From positions 1-64,000 of the forward strand of contig CAZUMW010000014.1 of the NCBI GenBank assembly GCA_964621615.1: 64,000 nucleotides of DNA, written 5' to 3'. The notes beneath the pieces were generated by a model. That model worked only from the letters and a program-made list of their open reading frames with translations. It was not told the DNA's origin and did not search any database. Shown here piece after piece: positions 26,231 to 34,770 of this stretch. Each line of letters begins with the position of its first letter. Within the stretch, counting starts at the first letter, position 1. Position numbers and translations under genes: made by a program. Source of the stretch: CAZUMW01 sp964621615 (GTDB taxonomy: Bacteria > Desulfobacterota > WTBG01 > CAIYCZ01 > CAIRTM01).

Positions 26231-27341
26231 GGTCATTTCCCCTGCCGGATGATAATGACAACACATCCCTTTTCATCATCTCGACCGATTCGCTGCGGTT
26301 ATCATACAAACGGCGCTGCTGCCTTTTAATACCTCTTTGAGCTGCATATGCGGTAAGCAGCGGCATAACGATTGTAGTGTCTGCATAGGCTACGACCGTA
26401 TCAGAAACACCGCCCGGGTCTATTTTCCCCCAGCTGACAGCCTCGGCGGGCGTAGCGCCCGAAAGCCCGCCCGTGTCTGGCCGCGCATCTGTTACCTGGA
26501 TAAAATAATCATGACCTGTTTCCTCCAGACCGAGAACCTCCTGTATGTGCGGCTCGGTTTGGAGCATGAAATTTTTCGGTGCGCCGCCCCCGAAAATGAT
26601 CACCGCGCTCCTTCCACCGCTTTTTTTTGCGTGATACACAAAAGAGGCTGTTTCATTTACATCGATCGCAGAATCAAGCAGCGGCGCGCCTTCGCACTTT
26701 AACGCACAGGAGGCAATGTTCATTCCAATGGAGCTGTCACCGGGCGAAGGAACGTACACCGGTATGCCGTATTCGTAAGCCGTGGACAAAATGCTCCTGT
26801 GCTTCATGCCAAGCTGCCGCTCTCTCTCTGCAGCGTACCTGCCGATAATATTGTGAAGCTCGGCAGTGCCGATTGCATACTTCTCATATGAATGACCGGA
26901 TACTACAGACCTGATAAAAGCATCAGTTGAAAGCAGCACATCATATTCGAATACAATATCATAAATACGTATTATCCCGGCATGACGCAGCGCTGCATCA
27001 TCGTAGTTCGGAGACCCTCGATAGAGATTTTTTTTTAGCGTAAAGTGAAGATCGTGATACAGATTCGCCCCTGTGCTGGATATCCAGTCGATAAGCCCCA
27101 TGTGCATAAGCGGTATAATACAAGAAAGCCCCAGGCCGGCCGGCGTCAGCGCTCCGGCAAGGCTTACACCAATCAGCACATCGTCGCGTGATATCTTTTT
27201 TTCAAGCAGCCTGCAGGCCTCCCGTATGCGACCGGCATTATAGGCAAGAAACGCATCATCTATAAGATCGGCGATTGTCGAAGCACTGGCAGCTGATGAA
27301 GGATCTATTATGTTATTGCTGTTACAGTATTTATTTTTCAT
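26223..27341 (-). CDS. Deoxyhypusine synthase family protein
   Basis: 372 aa from the ATG at 27341. The family transfers an aminobutyl group from spermidine to a lysine (eukaryotes) or to putrescine or other amines (bacterial relatives such as homospermidine synthase). The catalytic-lysine motif is present as G-G-G-A-P-K256-N-F, together with NAD-site segments SLAGALTPAGLG and SPGDSSIGMN. Bacteria lack eIF5A, so true hypusination is unlikely and polyamine synthesis is the more plausible role. It is divergent from ttcA with only 28 bp between start codons and co-translated with the Fe-S/CCG gene. Confidence 0.85.
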   Translation of the reverse strand: MKNKYCNSNNIIDPSSAASASTIADLIDDAFLAYNAGRIREACRLLEKKISRDDVLIGVSLAGALTPAGLGLSCIIPLMHMGLIDWISSTGANLYHDLHFTLKKNLYRGSPNYDDAALRHAGIIRIYDIVFEYDVLLSTDAFIRSVVSGHSYEKYAIGTAELHNIIGRYAAERERQLGMKHRSILSTAYEYGIPVYVPSPGDSSIGMNIASCALKCEGAPLLDSAIDVNETASFVYHAKKSGGRSAVIIFGGGAPKNFMLQTEPHIQEVLGLEETGHDYFIQVTDARPDTGGLSGATPAEAVSWGKIDPGGVSDTVVAYADTTIVMPLLTAYAAQRGIKRQQRRLYDNRSESVEMMKRDVLSLSSGRGNDHV

Positions 27342-27369
27342 TTTTTTTTCACCATGATATAACGGATAT

Positions 27370-28170
27370 ATGAAAAAAAAGACAAATATACGCAAACTGG
27401 AAAAAGCGCTGCTGCATAAAACCGGCAGGGCTATCGATGATTACGGACTGATCCGTCACGGCGACAGCGTTTTGGTAGGGCTCTCAGGCGGTAAAGACAG
27501 CTGGACGCTGCTTCACCTTCTGAGCATACTGCAAAAAAAAGCGCCGGTTCGCTTCAGCCTCACCGCGTTTGCTATCGATCAGGGCTTTCCCGGTTTCGAT
27601 GCGCGCCCGATACAGGAATATATACACAGCGCACTGCCGCACATCCCCTGTATCATCTACCATGCCGATATTCCACGCATAGTGCGTGAGAAGCAATCAG
27701 GGTCATCGACGATGTGCTCATTCTGCTCGCGGCTGCGGAGAGGTATTATTTATCGCATGGCCCGGGCCCATCGGTGCAACAAAATAGCGCTTGCCCATCA
27801 TGCTGATGATTTCATAGAAACCTTTATGCTCAACATTCTTTTTTCGGGATCCGTAAAAGCTATGGCACCGATTCTGGCTGCAGATGACGGTATCAATACG
27901 ATCATACGCCCGCTGTGCTATGCAGATGAACAGCTGACAGCAGATTTTGCACAATTAATGAATTTTCCTATTATCAGCCCCGGGTGCCCGGTGAACACCG
28001 GCAGTGACTCGCGCAGAAAGCAGGTGAAGAAATTATTAGCAGAGCTTGAAGCCTCGCATCCGGGAGTTAAACATTCGCTGCTTTCATCTCTGTCACATGT
28101 CAAGACCCGGCACTTAATGGACTGCCGGTACTTGAAAACCCATACCAGCACAGTCACCTGCTCAAAATAA
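27370..28170 (+). CDS. ttcA: tRNA 2-thiocytidine(32) synthetase, TtcA-type
   Basis: 266 aa. An ATP-pyrophosphatase (PP-loop) enzyme that adenylates C32 of certain tRNAs for 2-thiolation with a 4Fe-4S cluster. Visible are the PP-loop VGLSGGKDSW (residues 37-46), the cluster cysteines in MCSFCSRLRRG, ALAHHADD, and a third conserved Cys in SPGCPVN. The very short divergent intergenic region (28 bp) with the deoxyhypusine-synthase-like gene means the two promoters must overlap into coding DNA. Its 3' end overlaps the convergent usp gene by 17 bp. Confidence 0.88.
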   Translation: MKKKTNIRKLEKALLHKTGRAIDDYGLIRHGDSVLVGLSGGKDSWTLLHLLSILQKKAPVRFSLTAFAIDQGFPGFDARPIQEYIHSALPHIPCIIYHADIPRIVREKQSGSSTMCSFCSRLRRGIIYRMARAHRCNKIALAHHADDFIETFMLNILFSGSVKAMAPILAADDGINTIIRPLCYADEQLTADFAQLMNFPIISPGCPVNTGSDSRRKQVKKLLAELEASHPGVKHSLLSSLSHVKTRHLMDCRYLKTHTSTVTCSK

Positions 28171-28990
28171 CCGGAATGGAAGCGTGCCTGATAATATAGG
28201 CAGCGGTGCTTCCCAGAATTAAATCATGAATCCTGCCGTGGCCGAATGATCCCAGCACAATCAAATCGAGCCCGTTATTTTCCGCATACCCTATAATTTC
28301 CTTACCCGGATCCCCCTGAAGGTGCTCTGCAGCAGTCTCAATATGATACGGTCCGACAAAATCATGCACCTCTTCATACAGATCGTTAAACCGGGGCTCA
28401 TCCTGACATACTATCACAACGCTCAGCGCTGCCCCGATTTCTGCAATAAGCTCACAGGCTGTTTTCAGCGCACGGTTTGATTCCACACTTCCGTCATAAG
28501 CCACAAGCACACGCTTAAAAGCCCGCATTTTTTTCGGGGTTACCATAACCGGCCTGGGGCATTTTCTAACAACGGATTCCGTAGTCGATCCAAGCAGCCC
28601 TGATGACCACTGCTCGTGCTCACCGCGCTGGGCAATTATTACAAAATCCACCTTTTTAGATTCTTCTGCGATAACGTTCGGAATGATGCCCGTTATACGC
28701 TTTGATCTCGGTGTAATACCTTTTTCGCTGCAGTGCCGGTTAAAATTATCCAGCACCGTGTCAGCACGCTCTTCAAGTATCTGCTGAAATTTCGGCAGAT
28801 AATTCTGAAACGGGCTGAACCCCAGTGAGCCCGATATATCGCTGAGAAAGGGCCCCTCAAGCGCCCTGATATCGATAACATTAAGCCCGGCTATTTCCGC
28901 ACCGAACAGCTCTGATAAATATATGCCGTAATCGAGTGCCGTCATGCTGTTATCAGAGCCGTCAGTTGGAATAAGTATACTTTTAATCAT
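28154..28990 (-). CDS. Tandem universal stress protein (two UspA domains)
   Basis: 278 aa, two UspA domains (about 1-150 and 160-278). Each begins with the I-L-[I/V]-[P/A]-x-D-G-S strand. The first has D-F-V-I-I-A-Q-R-G and the second G-S-F-G-H-G-R-x-x-D-L-I-L-G-S-T, the ATP-binding G-2x-G-9x-G(S/T) motif, so ATP binding is more likely in the second half. Shine-Dalgarno AGGAG is well placed. It is transcribed away from the EIIA/antiporter operon and may share a regulatory region with it. Usp domains often control cation antiporters, so a functional link is possible but unproved. Confidence 0.88.
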   Translation of the reverse strand: MIKSILIPTDGSDNSMTALDYGIYLSELFGAEIAGLNVIDIRALEGPFLSDISGSLGFSPFQNYLPKFQQILEERADTVLDNFNRHCSEKGITPRSKRITGIIPNVIAEESKKVDFVIIAQRGEHEQWSSGLLGSTTESVVRKCPRPVMVTPKKMRAFKRVLVAYDGSVESNRALKTACELIAEIGAALSVVIVCQDEPRFNDLYEEVHDFVGPYHIETAAEHLQGDPGKEIIGYAENNGLDLIVLGSFGHGRIHDLILGSTAAYIIRHASIPVILSR

Positions 28991-29166
28991 TTTTGTTATC
29001 TCCTGTTAAGGTACATAGTTCGGAATGACTTACTGTAATAAAAATTTATTTTATTTGCAAATAGTAAAATGATATGATGGAATCGCGCTGGACAGACATA
29101 TGATTTCTACAGCGTCAGACTGCCGTCATCTTCTTACGCTTTAACGCAACAAGGAGGTAACAAAGC

Positions 29167-29622
29167 GTGCATCTTACCAAATATCTTTCTCCTGAAAACA
29201 TTGTGTGCAATTTCGATGCATCCGATAAAAACAGCTTTTTCCATGAGGCTGTATCTCTCATCTGCTCACGCTTTTCACATTACCGCTATAATGACGTGCT
29301 CACTCTTTTTCAGCAGCGTGAATCGACCATGAGCACCGGTATCGGCAACGGCATTGCCATTCCGCACATATTGTATAATGAGGCGGAGCGCTCACAATTA
29401 TATATTTTCCGTCTGAAATTACCAATCGATTTTTCATCGCTTGACTCTCAGCCGGTTTCTATTATTTTCCTGTTTATTGCAGAGCCGTCGATAAATCCAA
29501 CTGAACATCTGCAGATTCTTGCCAAGCTGGGACTTATGCTTAAAAAGCCGGGCTTTATAGATGATCTGCACAACGCCGCTAATGAAGATGCCGTCTATGA
29601 GGCCGTAGAAAGACATGACTGA
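29167..29622 (+). CDS. PTS EIIA domain protein (fructose/nitrogen-regulatory type)
   Basis: 151 aa with a GTG start after the excellent ribosome site AAGGAGGTAAC. Stand-alone EIIA of the PtsN/fructose class, with phosphorylatable H67 in the motif G-N-G-I-A-I-P-H. It is the first gene of an operon with a PII-like protein (8-bp overlap) and two antiporter-like membrane proteins. No EIIB or EIIC is nearby, so it should act in regulation, not sugar uptake. Phospho-dependent control of the antiporter pair is the simplest reading. Confidence 0.88.
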   Translation: MHLTKYLSPENIVCNFDASDKNSFFHEAVSLICSRFSHYRYNDVLTLFQQRESTMSTGIGNGIAIPHILYNEAERSQLYIFRLKLPIDFSSLDSQPVSIIFLFIAEPSINPTEHLQILAKLGLMLKKPGFIDDLHNAANEDAVYEAVERHD

Positions 29623-29953
29623 TGCAAAGCTGCTCGTGTGTATAATTTCAAATGACAAAAAGCTCGAGGAAGTTCTCGAGGCGCTTATTGAAGCTGATAT
29701 TTCACGTGCATCCATACTCGATGTTCGTGGCATGTTTGAGTACCTCACTGATGAAATTCCCCTGTTTGCCGGTTTCAGGACGCTCATTGAGCGAAGCGGC
29801 AGAACAAATAAAATGATACTGTCCGTTGTTGAAAACAATGAAAAGCTGCAGCATGCATTTTCAATAATTGAGGAAACGTACGGCAGCTTTTCAGAAACAA
29901 ACACCGGCATCATGTTTTCCCTGGATATTTCCGATGTCCGTGGAATTTCTTAA
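29615..29953 (+). CDS. PII-like regulatory protein
   Basis: 112 aa. The order of secondary structure and the opening K-L-L-V-C-I-I-S-N-D-x-K-L-E-E-V-L-E-A-L resemble the GlnB/PII and CutA-like ferredoxin-like trimers. The T-loop region is short and no canonical uridylylation Tyr is evident, so it belongs to the PII-like rather than the GlnB group. It overlaps the EIIA gene and lies 6 bp before the first membrane gene. PII-like proteins beside transporters (for example SbtB and CPII) usually gate the transporter with adenine nucleotides, which would suit this position. Confidence 0.6.
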   Translation: MTDAKLLVCIISNDKKLEEVLEALIEADISRASILDVRGMFEYLTDEIPLFAGFRTLIERSGRTNKMILSVVENNEKLQHAFSIIEETYGSFSETNTGIMFSLDISDVRGIS

Positions 29954-29959
29954 AGCTGC

Positions 29960-31009
29960 ATGTCCATACAAACACTCATTATCGCCTTCATTGTCCTTTC
30001 CTACCTCGGCGTCTATCTCATTTTCAGAACGAGATGGGTCAGTATTCTTGCCGGAATGGAATATCTGCTCCTCGGCTTTGTCATAGCCCCCTTTTACAGC
30101 GAGCCTCAACTGATCAAGCCGCTTATCTTCGCTTTTCTCGGGTGGACGGGACTGCTGATCGGCACGCAGTTCAAGCTGGAATATCTTGCCCGGCTTGAAA
30201 AATCATTCTACCTGCATGTGCTCATTTACTGTGCTGTGCTCGTGGGAATCATTTTTGCTGCAGCGTCTATCATTTTTCCTGCCGACAGCGCCTTGATCGC
30301 AGCGGTATGCATCACCCCGTTTTCCTATATAATGATATCGTCAGTTTTGCAAAATGACAGGTATACGCTTTTTTTTGCAGGATTCCTGCCGGTTGTATCC
30401 ATACTGTTTCTGTTTTTATTTTATTGCGCCGGAGCAGCATTTCTCACTATAGCAAAATTCATGCTGTTTATATGTGTATACTGTATAATATCCCGGTTTA
30501 TACTTACACATATTGACGAGTCAAAATCAATTGATCTCATGCTCATCGGTCTGGTGCTGCTGATATCTGAAAGCTGTGCGGTTATCGGCATATCACCGCT
30601 AGTCGTTACCTTTTTCGTGGGTGTTTACATTGTTAATTTCTGTCCTCTTCAGGACATTATATTTGCAAATCTGTACACCAACGAAAAGCCGATTTATATC
30701 ATGTCTTTGTTTCTCACCGGCATTGTATCAGGTATTGCCCTTGAATGGACGGTCATTGCCGGCGGCATGTTTCTTGCGACAACAGCACTGCTGATTAAAT
30801 GCACATGCCTGAAAATCAGCCGCTTCCGGTTTCCGCTTAAACAGCTGCTCACCCTGTGTACTCCCGGTGCATTTGCATTAATGCTGAGCACGGATTTCTG
30901 GCTGTACAGAGGCGCAATAAAGCACAGCGAATGGTTTTCGACAATGATAGTGTGCATTGTCATACTTCAGTGCATTTCAGCATTCGCGAAACGAGCGTAT
31001 GACTATTAA
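29960..31009 (+). CDS. CPA2-like membrane protein, divergent antiporter subunit
   Basis: 349 aa, about ten transmembrane helices. The layout follows monovalent cation:proton antiporters of the CPA2 fold: an early glycine-rich helix ILAGMEYLLLGFVIAP, G-W-T-G-L-L-I-G-T-Q-F-K-L-E, and a late SPLVVTFFVGVYI helix. The discontinuous helix normally carrying Asp/Asn residues is not recognisable, so it may be a non-transporting partner. It overlaps the following canonical antiporter by 11 bp. No Shine-Dalgarno is clear, suggesting translational coupling from the PII-like gene. Confidence 0.68.
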   Translation: MSIQTLIIAFIVLSYLGVYLIFRTRWVSILAGMEYLLLGFVIAPFYSEPQLIKPLIFAFLGWTGLLIGTQFKLEYLARLEKSFYLHVLIYCAVLVGIIFAAASIIFPADSALIAAVCITPFSYIMISSVLQNDRYTLFFAGFLPVVSILFLFLFYCAGAAFLTIAKFMLFICVYCIISRFILTHIDESKSIDLMLIGLVLLISESCAVIGISPLVVTFFVGVYIVNFCPLQDIIFANLYTNEKPIYIMSLFLTGIVSGIALEWTVIAGGMFLATTALLIKCTCLKISRFRFPLKQLLTLCTPGAFALMLSTDFWLYRGAIKHSEWFSTMIVCIVILQCISAFAKRAYDY

Positions 31010-32309
31010 TCCACGCATCATCCTGACCATACTGAATATTGTAATTCTGAGCCTGGTTTATTATATAATCGTGCTCTCGGAATCCTCCCTGCCCTCTTTC
31101 AGGTATGTGAGCCCGTATCTTTCTCTGGGCTTTCTGATTATCGTGGCCTATCTTTTCGGCACCCTCGCAAAGTGCATCAGGCTGCCTTCGCTGACCGGAA
31201 ATATCGCTGCGGGAATCGTTTTCGGCCCACCGCTGCTCGGCCTGATTGGACATCGTGACATCGCATCACTGGAGCTCATAAACTCTCTTGCCCTCAGCTT
31301 TATTGCTATTGCCGCTGGAGGAGAGCTCCGCCTGTCAAGCCTTAAAAAAAACGGCGTGGTTATCACCGGCATTACCGTTTCGCACACCCTGCTTATATTA
31401 AGCGGCATAACGGGTATCTTTTATCTTTTGTTTATTTCATTTCCGCTGGTAGCAGTCGAAAGCCGGCAGGCGCTTATAGCGCTTGCCCTTCTGCTGGGAA
31501 CGCTCGCCCTGGCTAACTCTCCCGCATCGACCCTGGCGATTATTAACGAGATGAAAGTAAAAAATGATTTCACCGACATTGTCCTGTGCGTCACCATGAT
31601 CAAGGACACTGTGGTGCTGATCAGCTTCGCTGTTATGATGTCGGTTGTGCAAAGCCTGTACAGCGCTGAACCGCTGTCCTTGCATATTGTTTCAGAAATT
31701 CTTATAAGCCTGGTAGCATCAGGCATCGCCGGCATAGTGTTCGGTGCTATGATGATATGGTTTTTCACCTATATAGCAAAAGAAATAGCCATTTTTATCG
31801 TCATGGCTTCGTTTCTCGCTCATGAGTTTGCTCATGTCGTCGGGCTGGAGCATATGTTTATGTGCCTGGTTGCCGGATTTACTGTTCAAAATTTTTCCCG
31901 CAAGGGGCATCTTCTTATCGAGGCGATCGAGCAGTCACACCTTCCCATTTATGTCGTATTCTTCTCCATCGCGGGTGCGGGACTTAATTTTTCATATATG
32001 TGGTCATCCGCCCTGGTTGTCATACTGTTTGTGGTGATTCGTGCCGCTTTCATACAGCTATCAACCGGATTCAGCGCCCGTCTGCTCAATGCCGGGAAGT
32101 CTGTGCAAAAATATGCCTGGACGGGCTTTGTCGCCAATGCAGGACTAGCACTCAGCATGCTTATTGTCATTGAACATCGTTTTTCGTCATGGGGAGATAT
32201 GTTTAAAGCTATCTTTTTGTCGGCTATTGCAATAAATCAGATAATCGGGCCGGTACTGTTCAAATGGGGAATAAACAAAAGCGTAATGACGGGAAAAAAT
32301 ACCGGCTAA
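30999..32309 (+). CDS. CPA2 cation:proton antiporter
   Basis: 436 aa from the ATG at 30999, which overlaps the upstream stop; a start at 30957 would overlap further. About 12-13 transmembrane helices with the expected N-terminal G-N-I-A-A-G-I-V-F-G-P-P, F-I-A-I-A-A-G-G-E-L-R and the broken-helix motif LALANSPASTLAIINEM (residues about 165-180). No TrkA-N/RCK domain is attached. It probably exchanges Na+ or K+ for protons. Its partner is the divergent antiporter-like protein upstream, with EIIA and PII-like proteins as candidate regulators. Confidence 0.82.
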   Translation: MTINPRIILTILNIVILSLVYYIIVLSESSLPSFRYVSPYLSLGFLIIVAYLFGTLAKCIRLPSLTGNIAAGIVFGPPLLGLIGHRDIASLELINSLALSFIAIAAGGELRLSSLKKNGVVITGITVSHTLLILSGITGIFYLLFISFPLVAVESRQALIALALLLGTLALANSPASTLAIINEMKVKNDFTDIVLCVTMIKDTVVLISFAVMMSVVQSLYSAEPLSLHIVSEILISLVASGIAGIVFGAMMIWFFTYIAKEIAIFIVMASFLAHEFAHVVGLEHMFMCLVAGFTVQNFSRKGHLLIEAIEQSHLPIYVVFFSIAGAGLNFSYMWSSALVVILFVVIRAAFIQLSTGFSARLLNAGKSVQKYAWTGFVANAGLALSMLIVIEHRFSSWGDMFKAIFLSAIAINQIIGPVLFKWGINKSVMTGKNTG

Positions 32310-32465
32310 GAAGATAAGGAATAATTTTTTGGGGGCATGTTCAAAATTGCCGGGATGCACGGCACACGGATTACGAAGTGCTTTATGTGTAAAAAATACG
32401 ATTCGATCTTACAGATATCTAAAAGTAGTTTTGATTTGCTCTAACAGGAGCAAAACTCGTCGCGA

Positions 32466-32511
32466 TAATATTGCTGGTCAAGCCTGTTAATGATTACTTG
32501 TGACAATATTA
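32466..32511. repeat. Inverted repeat with 8-bp arms
   Basis: TAATATTG (32466-32473) and CAATATTA (32504-32511) are perfect complements across a 30-base loop that itself contains a weaker GTCAAG/CTTG-TGAC pairing. There is no T-tract, so it is not an obvious terminator. Confidence 0.4.
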
Positions 32512-32638
32512 AAATCCGCAGGGGGGATCGGCATCCCTGATAGGCATCGCGAATTTGTACTTTCGATAGTTTACAATGTGATCAGATTTGCGGGAGTAAT
32601 TATTTAAACATTATGTTTCGTTGTCAGCGAAGCGGTTG

Positions 32639-32697
32639 TCGTTGTCGTAATCGAGAAGCCTTCGATCAGAGAATGCAAAAAGCGATTACGACAACGA
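32639..32697. repeat. REP-like inverted repeat with 15-bp arms
   Basis: TCGTTGTCGTAATCG (32639-32653) pairs perfectly with CGATTACGACAACGA (32683-32697) across a 29-base loop. The length and the GTTGTCGTAATCG theme suggest a dispersed REP or MITE unit. No second copy is present in the window. No T-tract follows either arm. Confidence 0.6.
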
Positions 32698-32858
32698 TTA
32701 AATTGACATATGCCGCTGTTTGCATTATACACATATACACTGTATTTACTGGATCACCATATTCTGTAATAGAGTTTTATAGGCATAGGTAATCTCTCAC
32801 AGCGCTGCACAACGCTCCCGGCTGTTATTTCCTTACTCTCTATATTTATACATGACGC

Positions 32859-33257
32859 ATGAGCAAAAAAGTTCTCATAGTCGATGATGATATAAAAATA
32901 ATTGAACTCCTGTCCGCCTGCATCGATCAGGCTGGCTACAAGTGCCAGCCCGCTTTCAGCGGCAAAGAGGCAATCGGGCTCTTTATTTACAACATTGACA
33001 CCGATCCTTTTTCACTGGTAATTCTGGATGTAGTCATGGCTGAAATAGACGGATTCGGTGTTCTTGAAACGATCCGCCGCGAGGAGCAGCTGCGCGGCAT
33101 TCCGTACGGAAAAGGCGTGCCGGTCATTATGCTCACCGGATATAAAAGCACCTATATGCAGTCCTTTTCCAAGGGGTGTGACGACTATATAATCAAACCG
33201 GTAGACACTGCTGAACTGATCGAAAAAATTAAGCACCATATGAATAAAAATGAATGA
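32859..33257 (+). CDS. Single-domain response regulator receiver (CheY-like)
   Basis: 132 aa with one receiver domain and no output domain. The acidic pocket D9-D10-D11, phospho-acceptor D57 (V-I-L-D-V-V-M), the T in MLTGYKS and the K in IIKPVD are all present, so phosphorylation should work. It could signal to motility or to a kinase elsewhere. There is no partner kinase adjacent. The next gene, htrA, starts 116 bp later on the same strand. Confidence 0.85.
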   Translation: MSKKVLIVDDDIKIIELLSACIDQAGYKCQPAFSGKEAIGLFIYNIDTDPFSLVILDVVMAEIDGFGVLETIRREEQLRGIPYGKGVPVIMLTGYKSTYMQSFSKGCDDYIIKPVDTAELIEKIKHHMNKNE

Positions 33258-33373
33258 TTATCTGATTTTAAATTCCATGCCCGATAAGCATACCTGACTC
33301 ATACCGTCGTGCGTACAGACAAATCCTGCAAATTCCATAACCGGCAACACACAACCGGATAAAAAGCTTCTGT

Positions 33374-34765
33374 ATGAAAAATTCAGCACATAATTCAGCC
33401 ATCGTCATTGTAACCGCCTTGCTCATTATCCTGACATCCTCGCACGGATATGCTCAGCACAGCCCCGACCGCGTCAATAACGTTGTACGTGTATTCCGCC
33501 AGTCAAAAGATGCGGTCGTCAGCATAAGTACCGCTGAAGAATACTACATACGCTCAAACCCCTTCAGCACATTCGGGCGCGACCCGTTTTTTGACAATTT
33601 TTTCAATGATTTCCTCGGCAATCGCTATAAGCAAAAATCTGTGAAAACAAGCCTTGGTTCAGGAGTGATCATCGATACCGCGGGTCATATACTCACAAAC
33701 TGGCATGTTGTTCAAAAAGCCTCATCCATAACGGTAGTAACTGCTGATGACAGGGAGCATGAGGCAACTCTTATCGGCGCCGACCCTAAGTCCGATCTCG
33801 CAGTTCTGAAAATAGAATCTGACAAACCGTTTTCACCCATACCGCTTGGTAATTCCGACACTCTTATGATCGGCGAAACCGTTATCGCCATCGGCAATCC
33901 CTTCGGCCTTTCACACACAGTAACAACCGGCGTCATAAGCGCGCTTCACCGCTCAATTAAATCAAACGAGACAGTGTATGAAAATTTTATTCAAACAGAC
34001 GCTTCCATTAACCCGGGCAACAGCGGCGGACCGCTGCTGAACATCAACGGCGAGCTGGTCGGCATCAATACCGCAATCTACGGCAAAGCTGAAGGTATCG
34101 GATTTGCTATTCCGGCAAACAGCGCAAAGCGCATTGTAGAGGAACTTGTGGAATTCGGAGAAGCACGACCTGCCTGGATCGGAGCCGAGGTGCAGGATCT
34201 CAGCTCCGGCCTTGCTTCCCATCTCGGCTATGGCGGAAACATCGGGGTCATAGTTTCTGAAATTGCCCAGAACAGCCCTGCTGACAAAAGCGGCCTGGAC
34301 AAAGCGGATATAATTATGTCTATCGGCGGAAAAAAAATCAAATCTGCATCCACGTACAAACGCCTTCTGGCCTTTTATACACCGGGTGACAGTATACCGA
34401 TAACGCTCTTCAGAAACGGTAAAACTAAAACAGTTACGGTCAGGGCTGAACCGTACCCGGCCGATTATATTCAGCAGCTCATCCGGGAAGGTTTCGGCAT
34501 CAGGATTACCGGCAACACCAGAGCCCGTGCACGCAAATACGGGCTGCTCACTACTGCAGGAATTGTAATTACCGAAGTTAGAAAAAATGCCCAGGCACAC
34601 AGGCTCGGCCTGAGGCCGGGTGATATTATCTTAAAAGCCCAGGGTAAAGCGGTTGATTCCGTTGATGACTTTACCGCATGTGTTATTAAAAACCTTCACC
34701 GGGATTCGATTGTACTGCTTGTGCAGCGCGGCCGCTACGGCTATTATGTTACCTTTGATCTGTAA
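33374..34765 (+). CDS. Periplasmic serine protease, HtrA/DegQ-type
   Basis: 463 aa. Signal peptide (1-27), trypsin-like protease domain with the full catalytic triad H111 (T-N-W-H-V-V), D141 (S-D-L-A-V-L) and S217 (N-P-G-N-S-G-G-P-L), then two PDZ domains (about 260-350 and 365-463). It degrades or refolds misfolded envelope proteins. Length and domain order match DegP/DegQ (also called MucD or DegPL). No Shine-Dalgarno is obvious. It is convergent with the sulfotransferase cluster, with only five bases between stop codons. Confidence 0.9.
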   Translation: MKNSAHNSAIVIVTALLIILTSSHGYAQHSPDRVNNVVRVFRQSKDAVVSISTAEEYYIRSNPFSTFGRDPFFDNFFNDFLGNRYKQKSVKTSLGSGVIIDTAGHILTNWHVVQKASSITVVTADDREHEATLIGADPKSDLAVLKIESDKPFSPIPLGNSDTLMIGETVIAIGNPFGLSHTVTTGVISALHRSIKSNETVYENFIQTDASINPGNSGGPLLNINGELVGINTAIYGKAEGIGFAIPANSAKRIVEELVEFGEARPAWIGAEVQDLSSGLASHLGYGGNIGVIVSEIAQNSPADKSGLDKADIIMSIGGKKIKSASTYKRLLAFYTPGDSIPITLFRNGKTKTVTVRAEPYPADYIQQLIREGFGIRITGNTRARARKYGLLTTAGIVITEVRKNAQAHRLGLRPGDIILKAQGKAVDSVDDFTACVIKNLHRDSIVLLVQRGRYGYYVTFDL

Positions 34766-34770
34766 CACCA

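Larger units (their letters stand above)
32310..32858. other. Repeat-bearing intergenic region without genes
   Basis: 549 bp with no credible open frame on either strand. It holds two long-stem inverted repeats, 32466-32511 (8-bp TAATATTG arms) and 32639-32697 (15-bp arms), described separately. The sequence before the response regulator is AT-rich and may carry its promoter, but no clear -35/-10 pair was assigned. Confidence 0.5.
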
